DNA of 64,000 nucleotides from Permianibacter fluminis (GCF_013179735.1 NZ_JABMEG010000001.1:1860001-1924000), one strand, 5' to 3'. Positions 23,020-32,173 are shown, counted from the first letter of the stretch. The notes: generated by a model from the sequence alone, not told the origin. Numbers and translations are program-made.

Positions 23020-23847
23020 ATGACAGCTCCTGCATCTTCCGTTTCGACTGCCTCTTCAACTTCTGCTTCCACGGTTACGACCATGTCCACTGCAGCGCAA
23101 CCCATCAGCAAATTTCATGCAATCAAGACCTTGTTCAGACGCGAGCTGGGCAGCTATTTCGCAACGCCGCTGGCGCTGGTGTTTGTGGTGATATTTCTGG
23201 TGATGAGCGGCGTTTTTGCTTTTGAGTTCGGCAAATTCTACGACCGCAATCAGGCCGATCTATTGGCCTTCTTCAGCTTTCATCCCTGGCTGTATCTGTT
23301 TCTGGTACCGGCGGTAGCCATGCGCACCTGGGCCGAAGAGCGGCGCAGCGGCACGCTGGAATTGCTGATGACCTTGCCGATTACCCTATGGCAGGCCGTG
23401 CTGGCGAAATTTCTCGCGGCCTGGGCGTTGCTGGCGCTGGCCTTGGCGCTGACCTTCCCGATGTGGCTGTCGGTCAACTATCTCGGTGATCCGGATAACG
23501 GCGTCATTGCCGCAGCCTATGTTGGCAGCCTGCTGATGGCTGGCGCCTTTTTGGCGATCGGCACCTGTTTGTCGGCGGCCACGCGCTCGCAGGTGGTGGC
23601 GTTCATTCTGACCGTTGTGCTGTGTTTTGTTTTTGTCTTGGCCGGTTTTCCGCTGGTGCTCAATTGGGTTGCCGGGTGGTTGCCGAAGCTGCTGGTGGAC
23701 GCGATTGCCAACCTGTCTTTCCTGACCCATTTCGACAGCATCAGCAAAGGCGTGCTGGATTTTCGTGATGTGTTTTTCTTTCTGTCTTTCATGGTCGCCT
23801 GGCTGATCGCCACCGCGATTGTGCTGGACATGAAGAAAGCCGAGTAA
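23020..23847 (+). CDS. ABC-2 type permease, GldF-like
   Basis: A 275-residue inner-membrane protein. After a Ser/Thr/Ala-rich tail of ~30 residues comes 'AIKTLFRRELGSYFATPLALVFVVIFLVMSG', then six hydrophobic spans, with a conserved 'RTWAEERRSGTLELLMTLPIT' cytoplasmic loop that couples to the ATPase. I start at the ATG at 23020 because cggag lies 7 bases before it; a GTG at 23014 and an ATG at 23083 are alternatives. It should form the channel of the four-gene transporter. Confidence 0.9.
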   Translation: MTAPASSVSTASSTSASTVTTMSTAAQPISKFHAIKTLFRRELGSYFATPLALVFVVIFLVMSGVFAFEFGKFYDRNQADLLAFFSFHPWLYLFLVPAVAMRTWAEERRSGTLELLMTLPITLWQAVLAKFLAAWALLALALALTFPMWLSVNYLGDPDNGVIAAAYVGSLLMAGAFLAIGTCLSAATRSQVVAFILTVVLCFVFVLAGFPLVLNWVAGWLPKLLVDAIANLSFLTHFDSISKGVLDFRDVFFFLSFMVAWLIATAIVLDMKKAE

Positions 23848-23882
23848 CCGACCACCATCACGCATAGCTAACGAGAACAGCC

Positions 23883-25748
23883 ATGACCAACAAGAATCTG
23901 TTTTCCCGGGCCGGCCTGATGTTGCTGGCGCTGGCCTTTGTCGCGCTCAGCATCCTGAGCACGCTCATCATGCGCGGCTGGCGCATCGATTTGACCGAGA
24001 ATCAATTGTTCTCGGTTTCTGAAGGCACCGAGCGCATCGTCGGCCGCATCAGCGAGCCGGTCCACCTGAGCCTGTTTTTTTCCGATCAGGAATCCAAGTC
24101 GCAGCCGGAGCTGCAAAGCTTGCGCACCTACGCCCAGCGCGTTCGTGAGTTGTTGCAGGAGTATGAGCGCATCGGCAAAGGCAAGATCGTGCTGAGCCTT
24201 GTCGACCCCGTGCCGTTTTCAGAGGACGAAGACCGGGCTGCGCAACTGGGCTTGCAAGCCGTGCCGGTGGCTGACCGGAAAATCTATTTCGGTTTGGTCG
24301 GCAGCAACAGCGTCGATGAGAAGGAAATTATTGCCTTCCTGCAACCGGACAAGGAGCAGTCGCTGGAATACGACATCAGCCGTATGCTGACCAAGCTCAG
24401 CCGTAGCGAGCCGCCGAAAGTTGGTTTGCTGAGCGGGCTGCCGGTCAACGGCGGTTTTGACATGATGAGCCGCGAACCAAAACCGACCTGGGTGGTATTC
24501 GAGCAAATCAAGCAGTTGTTCCGGGTGGAAGACATTGCCAGCGATGCGACCAGTCTGCCGAGCGATCTGAATCTGCTGGTGGTGGTGCAACCGAAAGGAT
24601 TGTCCGAACCGCTGCGCTATGCCATCGACCAATATGTGCTGAATGGCGGCAAGCTGCTGCTGTTCGTCGATCCGTTTGCTGAAACCGATCGCATGCCGGC
24701 CGGTCCGCAGAATCCGTTCCCGCAAGTGTTGCCGGGTGATGATCTGAACAGTCTGCTGCAAGCCTGGGGTGTCAAGGTCGACATGAACCAGATTCTGGCC
24801 GACGCCGATCATGCGCTGAGCGTGCAAACCGGCGCCGGTGGCAATCCGGTTCGCCATCTAGGGTTGCTCGGTCTGGATGGCAATGCTGCCGGCAACAACC
24901 TGACCAATGGTCTGGAAGCGATCAACGTCGGCAGTGCTGGCGTGATTGAAACCCTGCCGGAGGCCAAATCAACCGTGACACCGGTGTTGGTGTCCGGTTC
25001 GCACAGCATGCTGATGCCGCGCGCCAAGTTCGAGTTTTTGCCGGACCCGACGACGCTGCAAAAAGAGTTTGTCAGTGCCGACAAGGTACAGACGATCGCT
25101 GCCCATATCACCGGCAGTGCCCACAGCGCGTTCGCGGCGGCACCGGCTGGTGTCAGTGGCGAACACCGCAGTGACGCCGTCGACACCGGCATCAATGTGC
25201 TGCTGATCGCCGATACCGATCTGCTGTCTGACCGGTTCTGGGTGCAAGTGCAGGATTTCTTTGGCCAGCGCGTTGCGCAACCGTTTGCGGACAACGGCAA
25301 CTTTGTCTTCAACAGCGTGGAGCAATTCGCCGACTCCAGCGATCTGATTGGCCTGCGTAGCCGCGGCCGCTTTGCCCGCCCGTTTGACAAGCTCGATGAA
25401 CTGCGCCGCGATGCCGAAACCAAATTCCGCGTGCAGGAAGAGGCTCTGCAGCAACGGCTGAATGAAACCGAACAGAAACTCAGTGATCTGCAAAAGCGGA
25501 TGAACGAATCCGGCACGGTACAACTGAATCCGCAGGAAGAGCAGGCACTGCGTGACTTTCAGGGCGAGAAGCTGCGTATCCGCAAAGAGCTGCGTGACGT
25601 CCAGCACCAGCTCAATCGCGATATCGAGGCACTTGGCACCAAGCTCAAGCTGATCAATATCGCGCTGGTGCCGCTGCTGTTGATTGCCTTGGCTACCTTT
25701 ATCGCGCTCGGTCGCCGTTCAGCCCGCAGCCGCAAGGCGCGCGACTGA
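23883..25748 (+). CDS. GldG-like ABC transporter accessory protein
   Basis: A 621-residue protein with one membrane span near each end (residues ~9-30 and ~592-612) and a large periplasmic part between them. The part after the first span begins 'WRIDLTENQLFSVSEGTERIV', the mark of the 'ABC-type uncharacterised transport system involved in gliding motility' family. A heptad-rich coiled coil (residues ~507-580) precedes the last span. It is third in the operon, 35 bases after the permease. Confidence 0.9.
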   Translation: MTNKNLFSRAGLMLLALAFVALSILSTLIMRGWRIDLTENQLFSVSEGTERIVGRISEPVHLSLFFSDQESKSQPELQSLRTYAQRVRELLQEYERIGKGKIVLSLVDPVPFSEDEDRAAQLGLQAVPVADRKIYFGLVGSNSVDEKEIIAFLQPDKEQSLEYDISRMLTKLSRSEPPKVGLLSGLPVNGGFDMMSREPKPTWVVFEQIKQLFRVEDIASDATSLPSDLNLLVVVQPKGLSEPLRYAIDQYVLNGGKLLLFVDPFAETDRMPAGPQNPFPQVLPGDDLNSLLQAWGVKVDMNQILADADHALSVQTGAGGNPVRHLGLLGLDGNAAGNNLTNGLEAINVGSAGVIETLPEAKSTVTPVLVSGSHSMLMPRAKFEFLPDPTTLQKEFVSADKVQTIAAHITGSAHSAFAAAPAGVSGEHRSDAVDTGINVLLIADTDLLSDRFWVQVQDFFGQRVAQPFADNGNFVFNSVEQFADSSDLIGLRSRGRFARPFDKLDELRRDAETKFRVQEEALQQRLNETEQKLSDLQKRMNESGTVQLNPQEEQALRDFQGEKLRIRKELRDVQHQLNRDIEALGTKLKLINIALVPLLLIALATFIALGRRSARSRKARD

Positions 25749-25802
25749 AACCGGGGGGCCGGGGGTTGCTCCGGCTGATTGACCAATGGGGAGTTTCCAT
25801 TA

Positions 25803-26864
25803 ATGAATCAACGCCTTTTTTCCTTGCTCGGCATCGGCACCTTGCTATTGGTGCTGGCTGTGCTCGCCGTGAATTGGTTGGGACCGCAACGTGCGGCGAG
25901 CCCGGTTGCGGAGAAATTGCTGCCGGAACTGAAGTCAGAACTTGCGGCCATTGATCATATTGTTTTGCGTCACGCCGGTCAGGTTGCCATTGATCTGCAG
26001 CGCAGCGGCGAACACTGGCAACTGGTCAATCGCGGAAATTATCCGGCGAACGTCGGCAAAATTCGCGCGTTACTCGATAACCTGAGTCGGGCTGACAAGC
26101 AGGAAGCCAAAACGGCCGACCCGGCCCGTTACGACAAATTGGGCGTCGCCGAAACATCCGAGAAGGCGACCCTGTTGACGGTGATGGCTGGCGAGAAAGT
26201 GGTTGCCGATCTGATCGTCGGTACAGCGGTGTCGCGACCGGCCGGACATTTCGTTCGCGCCAAGAACGATCCGCAGAGCTGGCTTATCGATCGTGAACTG
26301 GATGTCAGCAAAGAGGCGAGCGACTGGTTACGCACCGAGCTTATCAACCTGCCGGCAGTCAAGCTGAAGCAAGTCGAGCGGCTGAAGCTGGTGCCAGTGC
26401 AATGCATCCAGGCACCTTGTCTGCCGCAGCCGGGAGAGCGGCAGTTTGCACTCAGCAAAAGCAAGCCCGAGGACAATGAGTTTGTCCTGAGTCCGCTGCC
26501 GGCCGGCAAGGAAAAAGGCGCGGCCTGGTTGCTGTCCGGTCTGACCGATGGCCTGAACGGACTCAACGCGGTTGATGTGCAGGCGCTGGCGACGTTTGAT
26601 TTCAGCAAGGCCACCGCGACTCTGACCCGCTACAGCAGTTTTGACGATCAGATCGTGCTGCTGACGCACTATGGCAAAGACGGCAAGCATTTTGTGACGC
26701 TGCATCAGGAAGCCGGCCCGGCTGCCAGCGAGGAAATCAAACAGGCTGTTGCGGCGTTCAACACCCAGCATGCCGGCTGGGTTTACGAAATCTCCAGCTA
26801 CAAAGGTGAAGGCCTTGCCCGCGACCTGAATGCGCTGGTGCAAGACAAGAAGGCCGGCAGCTGA
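25803..26864 (+). CDS. DUF4340 protein of the gliding-type ABC operon
   Basis: A 353-residue protein with an N-terminal membrane span (residues ~5-25) and a periplasmic domain made of DUF4340-type repeats ('DHIVLRHAGQVAIDLQRSGEHWQLVNRGNYPANVGKIRALLDNL'). DUF4340 proteins are nearly always encoded after a GldG-like gene, as here. The ATG at 25803 has ggggag about 14 bases upstream. The operon ends at the terminator at 26870. Confidence 0.88.
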   Translation: MNQRLFSLLGIGTLLLVLAVLAVNWLGPQRAASPVAEKLLPELKSELAAIDHIVLRHAGQVAIDLQRSGEHWQLVNRGNYPANVGKIRALLDNLSRADKQEAKTADPARYDKLGVAETSEKATLLTVMAGEKVVADLIVGTAVSRPAGHFVRAKNDPQSWLIDRELDVSKEASDWLRTELINLPAVKLKQVERLKLVPVQCIQAPCLPQPGERQFALSKSKPEDNEFVLSPLPAGKEKGAAWLLSGLTDGLNGLNAVDVQALATFDFSKATATLTRYSSFDDQIVLLTHYGKDGKHFVTLHQEAGPAASEEIKQAVAAFNTQHAGWVYEISSYKGEGLARDLNALVQDKKAGS

Positions 26865-26869
26865 TACAA

Positions 26870-26899
26870 CAAGGGCCGCGATTGCGGCCCTTGTTTTTT
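26870..26899 (+). terminator. Intrinsic terminator of the ABC operon
   Basis: A 10-bp perfect stem caagggccgc / gcggcccttg with a 4-base loop (gatt), followed by six T. It ends the four-gene transporter operon, just before the GIY-YIG gene. Confidence 0.92.
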
Positions 26900-26918
26900 G
26901 TTGAGGGGAAAAACGCCG

Positions 26919-27182
26919 GTGACCTGGCATGTGTATTTGATCGAATGTGAAGACGGCAGCATCTATACCGGTATTGCGGTCGATGTGGCCAAGCGCTATG
27001 CCGTGCATTGTGCCGGCAACGGCGCCAAGTACACGCGCTCGCATAAACCCCGCCAGCTCCTGGCCAGTTTTCCGGTGGCCGGCCGCTCTGAAGCGCTGAA
27101 GCTTGAGCATGCCATCAAGCGTTTGCCGGCAGCGGCAAAACGGCAACTGGATTCAGTAGCCGCGCTTGCCGCCGGCCACTGA
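26919..27182 (+). CDS. GIY-YIG domain nuclease-like protein (UPF0213/YhbQ type)
   Basis: An 87-residue single-domain protein with 'VYLIECEDGSIYTGIAVDVAKRYAVH', the GIY-YIG core in variant form (YLI...YTG), then 'KYTRSHKPRQLL' and a Glu in 'EALKLEHAIKRL'. These are the conserved basic and metal-binding positions. Stand-alone proteins of this size bind or nick DNA, though their role is not settled. The GTG at 26919 is preferred because gaggggaa lies 8-9 bases before it. Confidence 0.88.
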   Translation: MTWHVYLIECEDGSIYTGIAVDVAKRYAVHCAGNGAKYTRSHKPRQLLASFPVAGRSEALKLEHAIKRLPAAAKRQLDSVAALAAGH

Positions 27183-27194
27183 CAACGCTGCGCG

Positions 27195-27515
27195 CTATTT
27201 GATCTCGACGGCGGTGCCGCTGGCCGACACCATCAGCATCGAGCCGCCCTGACCGACCACCTCGTAATCCAGATCGATACCGACAATGGCGTTGGCACCG
27301 ACCGCGCGAGCGGCGTCGGCGAGTTCATCGAGTGCCATCTGACGAGCATCGCGCAGCGCATTCTCGTAAGCGCCGGAGCGGCCGCCGACGATGTCGCGCA
27401 CGGTCGCCATGATGTCGCGAAAAATATTGGCACCAACGATCGTCTCGCCGGTGACGATGCCTTTGTAGGCGACGATGGTTTTGCCTTCGAACGACGGCGT
27501 GGTGGTCATCAGCAT
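27195..27515 (-). CDS. YbjQ/UPF0145 family protein
   Basis: A 106-residue cytoplasmic protein. It contains '[69 protein letters not shown]', which is the YbjQ family core almost end to end. The family is pentameric in crystal structures and was first described as a putative heavy-metal-binding domain; its function is unknown. It converges with the GIY-YIG gene. Confidence 0.93.
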   Translation of the reverse strand: MLMTTTPSFEGKTIVAYKGIVTGETIVGANIFRDIMATVRDIVGGRSGAYENALRDARQMALDELADAARAVGANAIVGIDLDYEVVGQGGSMLMVSASGTAVEIK

Positions 27516-27639
27516 GTCAGCAGCTCCTTGTGCGGTGACGGCAGCATTCCAGCATCAATCCGGTAAACGGTACATGACAGGATGTAACGGGACATGCGCT
27601 AATCGCGGCTGCCGAGCGCCACTTTCCGGTCTTCGGTGC

Positions 27640-28266
27640 TTACCAGAAGCATTGCCCCGCCATGCTGGCAGGCGAGAGACTGAGCTCGATGGCGGTAGGC
27701 AGGCCGGGTTTGGTGCAGGCAAACCAGAGAACTTGATATTTGCCGTCGCGAAAATTGGGGCCCGTTGCGGCGCCGCCGGTATTCAGGCCGATGCCACTGT
27801 GTTGGCAATCCAGCGCGCCGTGTTCGCCAGGCCAGTCGACCCAGCAATAAGCGATTTGCACCGGCTTGCCGCACTGGTTCTGGAAGCTCGGATTGCCGTC
27901 TTCCTGCCACACCAACTTCACGCATTGGCTGGCGAACTCGGGCGCTGCAGACAAGCTCCTGATGGGGGAATAGCCCGGCTGCTGCCGTCGCTGCTCCTGC
28001 AGGGCTTGTTTTTGCTGGCGTATCGCTTGTTGGCTCTGACGCCACTGCGTGACGTCCGCCGGCTCGGCTGGCGACTGATCCACTTCTGTGGCAGCAGGGC
28101 GTGCTTTCATCTCCACGCTGACGACAGCGGATGTCTGCTGATTGAGCTTTTCCAGCACGCTGGCTGGTAAGCCACCGTCGTCCACTTGCGCTGGCTCTGC
28201 CGCATGTGCGACGCCAGCACAACAGCTCACAGACAGAGCAACAATCACCGTCAGCTGGTTGCCCAT
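27640..28266 (-). CDS. Secreted cysteine-containing hypothetical protein
   Basis: A 208-residue protein with a signal peptide ending AHAAE (residue ~23). A Gln/Arg-rich helix (residues ~75-100) is followed by a C-terminal domain with at least five cysteines (SQCVKL, NQCGKP, AYCWVD, LDCQHS, FACTKP, GQCFW), probably paired in the periplasm. Its start lies only 3 bases beyond the stop of the MaoC gene, so it is probably the last gene of the acyl-CoA operon, though its features suggest no link to that chemistry. No family recognised. Confidence 0.65.
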   Translation of the reverse strand: MGNQLTVIVALSVSCCAGVAHAAEPAQVDDGGLPASVLEKLNQQTSAVVSVEMKARPAATEVDQSPAEPADVTQWRQSQQAIRQQKQALQEQRRQQPGYSPIRSLSAAPEFASQCVKLVWQEDGNPSFQNQCGKPVQIAYCWVDWPGEHGALDCQHSGIGLNTGGAATGPNFRDGKYQVLWFACTKPGLPTAIELSLSPASMAGQCFW

Positions 28267-28269
28267 TTG

Positions 28270-29364
28270 CTAAGGGAGCACAAGCCAGTAATCCCACTTC
28301 AGCACAATGGTACTCGGCAAGCTGGCGCTTTCGGTCAAAGCTGGCAAGCTCGCCAGCAGCTCGCCCGGTTCACCTTTGATACCGAAGCTGACGACCCGCA
28401 ATGCCGACAAGCCGTTGCCGAGTTTCTGGACATCGGTGACCACGCTGGCGGCGTAAATGGTGTCGCCGGCAAAACTCGGGTTGGCGTGGACGCCGCCGTT
28501 GAATCCCGCGAGCCAGAGCGCATTCTCAAAACCGTTGTAACTCAGTGCCTGCACCAGCGAAATGATATGACCGCCGTAAACCAGCCGTTTGCCGGCCGGT
28601 TGTTGCTGCATGTAGGCCGCATCGAAATGGACCCTGGCATTGTTCTGATACAACCGGGTTGCCATCATGTGATCGCTGTCGCCGATGGTGATGCCGCCAC
28701 CGTGGTTGATCACGCTGCCAATGCGGTAGTCCCACGCGACGGTGCTGCTGCCAGTGTAGTAATTCTGCTCAGCTGGCGCGTGCAAACCTTGCGGCAGCGG
28801 CAATTCGCTGGCGGTCAGCGCGGCTTTGACGGTCGGCACGCTGTTGTGCTCGGTCGGTGTCTTGTGATCGCGTTTGTGCACCATGACCCAGCGTTGCCAC
28901 TGCAACACCGGCTCGCCGTGCTGGTTCTGCGCGCGCGATTGCACATACACCACGCCAGTCTTGCCGTTGCTGTTTTCCTTCAGTCCGATCACTTCGCTGT
29001 CGACGAACAGGGTGTTGCCAGCAAACACCGGCTGCAGGAAGCGGACATCGGCATAGCCGAGATTAGCGACAGCGTTCAGTGACACGTCTGGCACAGTTTT
29101 GCCGAACGCGACGTGAAAGACCAACAAAGGGTCGAGCGGTGTTTTGGCAAAGCCGCAGGCCGTTGCATACGGCGCGGCGCAGTACTGCGCGAAGCGCGAG
29201 CCATACAGCGCCAGATACTGGGCGGCATCGCCTTCGGTCAGCGTGCGTGGCGTCGCGTGCTGGATACGCTCACCGAGTTGAAAATCTTCAAAGAAACGGC
29301 CGATGGTCACGGTTGTTGCCTTGTGTGGATGTTGTAAGTCACTGGCGTGGCTATTGCTGCTCAT
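28270..29364 (-). CDS. MaoC-family double-hotdog hydratase (mesaconyl-CoA / 2-methylfumaryl-CoA hydratase-like)
   Basis: A 364-residue protein with two hotdog domains. The first begins 'FFEDFQLGERIQHATPRTLTEGDAAQYLALYGSRFA', a signature of mesaconyl-CoA and related hydratases; the second begins near 'VAWDYRIGSVINHGGG'. Such enzymes add water to 2-enoyl-CoA esters, for example mesaconyl-CoA to methylmalyl-CoA, which a CitE-type lyase can then split. That fits the lyases next to it. The ATG at 29364 has no clear ribosome site; a GTG at 29310, with aagg 8 bases upstream, is a good alternative. Confidence 0.8.
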   Translation of the reverse strand: MSSNSHASDLQHPHKATTVTIGRFFEDFQLGERIQHATPRTLTEGDAAQYLALYGSRFAQYCAAPYATACGFAKTPLDPLLVFHVAFGKTVPDVSLNAVANLGYADVRFLQPVFAGNTLFVDSEVIGLKENSNGKTGVVYVQSRAQNQHGEPVLQWQRWVMVHKRDHKTPTEHNSVPTVKAALTASELPLPQGLHAPAEQNYYTGSSTVAWDYRIGSVINHGGGITIGDSDHMMATRLYQNNARVHFDAAYMQQQPAGKRLVYGGHIISLVQALSYNGFENALWLAGFNGGVHANPSFAGDTIYAASVVTDVQKLGNGLSALRVVSFGIKGEPGELLASLPALTESASLPSTIVLKWDYWLVLP

Positions 29365-29429
29365 ACGGCAATGCGCGCTGAGCTCAACCACCCCTGGCCC
29401 CTCCTTAACAAGGTGGGGAATCGCTTCCT

Positions 29430-30335
29430 TCAGCGCCGTTTGGCTTGGCCCAGCAATTCGGTTTGGCCCAGCGCATGCACCGCTTCGAATACCGCGATCA
29501 CGCGGCGGGCCCATTCGATCATTGCCGGCTCAATCAGGCGGTCATCGATCACGGCTGTGCTCATGCCATTGGCATCGGCGTCTTTCAGTGCCTCGATGAT
29601 ACGCTGGGCGCGGTCGACATCGCCACGCTTCGGAGTGAAGGCATCATTGGCGTAGGTCAGCTGGACCGGATGAATGATGGCTTTGCCATCAAAGCCGAGA
29701 TCGCGCGCCTGCCGGCAGGCAAATTCCGCGGCTTTGACATCTTTCAAATCGAAATGCGGGCCATCGACCACGCATTTGCGGTGCGCGCGCGCAGCCAGGA
29801 TGACCAAGCCTAGCGAGGTCAGCAGGCCAGTGCGTTCCGGATTCGGGTTCAGCTTGAGTTCGTTGGCCAGATCGGTGGTGCCCATGATCAGCGCACAGAC
29901 CCGATCGGAGGCGCCGGCGATTTCCTCGGCGCGCAGCACGCCAAACGGGCTTTCGATATTGCACATCAACTGAATATGAGTAGCGCCGAGGGCATCAAGT
30001 GCGATCAGGGTGTCGAGCACCTGCTGCTTGCTTTCCACCCGCGGCAGCAGAATCGCGTCAATCGGCAAGGAAGCGGCGAGGCGCAAATCGTCCTGACCCC
30101 AGGGCGAATAGAGCGGATTGATCCGGACCACTTTTTCGGAGTGGCCGAAATCCGGATTTTCAAACGCCTTTTTCAGCTGCTCGCGGGCCTGGGTCTTGAG
30201 GCTGGAGGGCACCGATTCCTGCAGATCAAAAATGATGCTGTCGGTCGGCAGGCCGCGCGCTTTTTCCAGATGGCGCTCGACGTGAGCCGGCACATACAGC
30301 ATGGTGCGGCGCGGGCGGTAGGGAACGTTGTTCAT
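29430..30335 (-). CDS. CitE-family CoA ester lyase
   Basis: A 301-residue TIM-barrel lyase of the citrate lyase beta / malyl-CoA lyase superfamily. 'RTMLYVPAHVERHLEKARGLPTDSIIFDLQESVP' holds the early arginine and metal-ligand glutamate, with further metal and substrate positions in 'QLMCNIESPFGVLRAEEIA' and 'DGKAIIHPVQL'. It would cleave or form a carbon-carbon bond between an acyl-CoA and an alpha-keto acid such as glyoxylate or pyruvate. The ATG at 30335 has ggaga 8 bases upstream. Confidence 0.87.
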   Translation of the reverse strand: MNNVPYRPRRTMLYVPAHVERHLEKARGLPTDSIIFDLQESVPSSLKTQAREQLKKAFENPDFGHSEKVVRINPLYSPWGQDDLRLAASLPIDAILLPRVESKQQVLDTLIALDALGATHIQLMCNIESPFGVLRAEEIAGASDRVCALIMGTTDLANELKLNPNPERTGLLTSLGLVILAARAHRKCVVDGPHFDLKDVKAAEFACRQARDLGFDGKAIIHPVQLTYANDAFTPKRGDVDRAQRIIEALKDADANGMSTAVIDDRLIEPAMIEWARRVIAVFEAVHALGQTELLGQAKRR

Positions 30336-30352
30336 CAAGCTTTCTCCATTCA

Positions 30353-30430
30353 CCGTTCGTCCTGAGCTTGTCGAAGGGCGAGTCGATCAAATCGTTGCCA
30401 TTCATGCTTCGACAAGCTCAGCACGAACGG
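30353..30430. repeat. Dispersed inverted repeat (GAGCTTGTCGAAG-type)
   Basis: Two 24-bp arms (30353-30376 and 30407-30430), complementary at all but one base, face each other across 30 bp. The core tgagcttgtcgaag is a well-known intergenic repeat in many bacterial genomes. It occupies nearly the whole gap between the CitE and ligase genes of the acyl-CoA operon and could process or attenuate the transcript there. Confidence 0.8.
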
Positions 30431-30444
30431 CGCTTTATATTTCG

Positions 30445-32043
30445 TCAGGCCGGCAACTGCTTCAGCAAATCCTTGCGCAGCACTTTGCCGTTCTTGGTGC
30501 GCGGAAAATCGTCGAAAAAGAAAATCCGTTTCGGCACTTTGTACGCGGCAAGTTCTTTTTCGGCGAAGGCGAGCAGATCGGCTTCGGTGGCGTGGCTGCC
30601 CGGGCGGCGGATGACGCAGGCAACCACCAAGGTCTTGCTGGCGTCAATCTGCTGACCGAGCGCAACGCAATCGCCGACGCCGTCATGGCTTTTCAGCACG
30701 CGCTCGATTTCGTGCGGGCTGACCCGATAGCCGAACGATTTAATCACATCGTCCTTGCGGCCCATGAACCAGATGTAGCCGTCTTCGTCTTCCCAGGCGT
30801 AATCGCCGGTGAGGAAGTAGCCGCCACGGCGCAGCTTGGCGTTTTCTTCCGGCAGCTGCCAGTAGGACAGGAACAGACCCGGATCAGATTCCGGAATGCC
30901 GATCATGCCTTCTTCGCCGCGCGGCACCGGTTGCAGATCTTCGTCAAGCAATTGAATGTTGTGGCCGGGCTGACGGACACCGGCAGCGCCCGGCCGCGGT
31001 GTCCGGCTCGGCGGATGCGAGATGTAATAGGAAAATTCGCTCATGCCGATCGCTTCAAAAATCGGCTGGCCGAAACGCTCTTGCCACGCGGTCAGCACAT
31101 CATCGGACAGGTGCTCGCCCGCGCACATGCAATGCCGCAGCGTTGGCACATCGGCTTTGCTGGTCGCTGTCTTTTGCAAGATCTGGCGATAGACCGTCGG
31201 CACGCCGATAAAAATTGTGCACTGGTGTTTGGCGATCAAACGGGTCCACAAGCCGGGATCGTTCGGGCCTTCATAGGCGATGACGGTGTGGCCGTGATAG
31301 AGCGGGTCCATCAGCGCGGTGCCGAGCACATAGGTCCAGTTGAATTTGCCGGAGTGCAGGATGCGATCCTGACCTTTGAAGTCGAACCAATTGGTGGCGG
31401 CCGGCACCCGGCCGAGCAAGGCGCGGTGCGCATGCAACACGCCTTTCGGGTAGCCGGTGGTGCCAGAGGTGTAGACGAGATAGGCCGGATCATCGGCCTT
31501 GGTCGCCACCGCTTTCTTCAGTGGTGCGTGCTTACGCAGCAGATCATTGAAGGCATGCAGTTCGGCTTTGCTGCGTGGTAAGCCAACCGGCAAGCGGTCA
31601 CAGCCAGACAGGATGACATGCTTGAGTGTACTGACCTGACCAAGCTGCTCGACCAGTTCCAGCCACATATTGACGTGGGTCACCAGAATTTCGGCGCCGG
31701 AGTCTTTTGCCAGATAGGCCAGCTCACTGGCGGTCAGCAGTGATGACGACGGCACCGCGATGCCGCCGGCCTTCATCGTGCCGAAGAAGGTAACCGGATA
31801 GGCAATCGAGTTCGGCAAACGGATCAGCACGCGGCTTTCGCGTTTGACCCCGAGCGCGAGCAGCGCTGCGCCAAGTTGCGAGCTTTGCTCGGCGAGCTGG
31901 GCGTAGGTGACGCGCTCTTCGCCGCGCTCGGCATCTTCGACGATCATCGCGTAATGCGCGGCGCGTTCGCCATGGGCGTGCCGATCGGTACAGGCGGTGC
32001 CGATATTGAAATGTTCCGGGATATTCCACTGCCAGTCGGACAT
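30445..32043 (-). CDS. Acyl-CoA synthetase, benzoate-CoA ligase-like AMP-binding enzyme
   Basis: A 532-residue ANL-superfamily ligase. The P-loop is YTSGTTGYPKGVLHAH and the A5-type region 'EAIGMSEFSYYISHPP'. 'GYFLTGDYAWEDEDGYIWFMGRKDDVIKSFGYRVSPHEIE' is the hinge, and the C-terminal catalytic lysine is in NGKVLRKDL. It activates a carboxylic acid to its CoA thioester through an acyl-AMP. In this cluster it may charge the acid whose CoA ester the neighbouring hydratase and lyases process. The ATG at 32043 fits the family N-terminus; the frame upstream runs through the repeat region. Confidence 0.87.
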   Translation of the reverse strand: MSDWQWNIPEHFNIGTACTDRHAHGERAAHYAMIVEDAERGEERVTYAQLAEQSSQLGAALLALGVKRESRVLIRLPNSIAYPVTFFGTMKAGGIAVPSSSLLTASELAYLAKDSGAEILVTHVNMWLELVEQLGQVSTLKHVILSGCDRLPVGLPRSKAELHAFNDLLRKHAPLKKAVATKADDPAYLVYTSGTTGYPKGVLHAHRALLGRVPAATNWFDFKGQDRILHSGKFNWTYVLGTALMDPLYHGHTVIAYEGPNDPGLWTRLIAKHQCTIFIGVPTVYRQILQKTATSKADVPTLRHCMCAGEHLSDDVLTAWQERFGQPIFEAIGMSEFSYYISHPPSRTPRPGAAGVRQPGHNIQLLDEDLQPVPRGEEGMIGIPESDPGLFLSYWQLPEENAKLRRGGYFLTGDYAWEDEDGYIWFMGRKDDVIKSFGYRVSPHEIERVLKSHDGVGDCVALGQQIDASKTLVVACVIRRPGSHATEADLLAFAEKELAAYKVPKRIFFFDDFPRTKNGKVLRKDLLKQLPA

Positions 32044-32114
32044 GGTGTTGCTCTCGGTTGCCAAATGTCGGGTCCGCTGTGCTTGACCCGCCCTACGATA
32101 TCTTGAAATGCTCA

Positions 32115-32166
32115 CGCGAGCTTGCGCTCGCGACCCCACCCTAGCCCTCCCCTTGGCAGGGGAGGG
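32115..32166. repeat. Two adjacent hairpin repeats in an operon gap
   Basis: The first is CGCGAGC-TTGC-GCTCGCG (32115-32132). The second is CCCTCCCCT-TGGC-AGGGGAGGG (32145-32166), part of a common intergenic repeat that begins accctagccctcccc. Both stems are perfect. They fill the 130-bp gap between the HpcH lyase and the ligase and may separate transcript segments. Confidence 0.75.
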
Positions 32167-32173
32167 AACGCAT

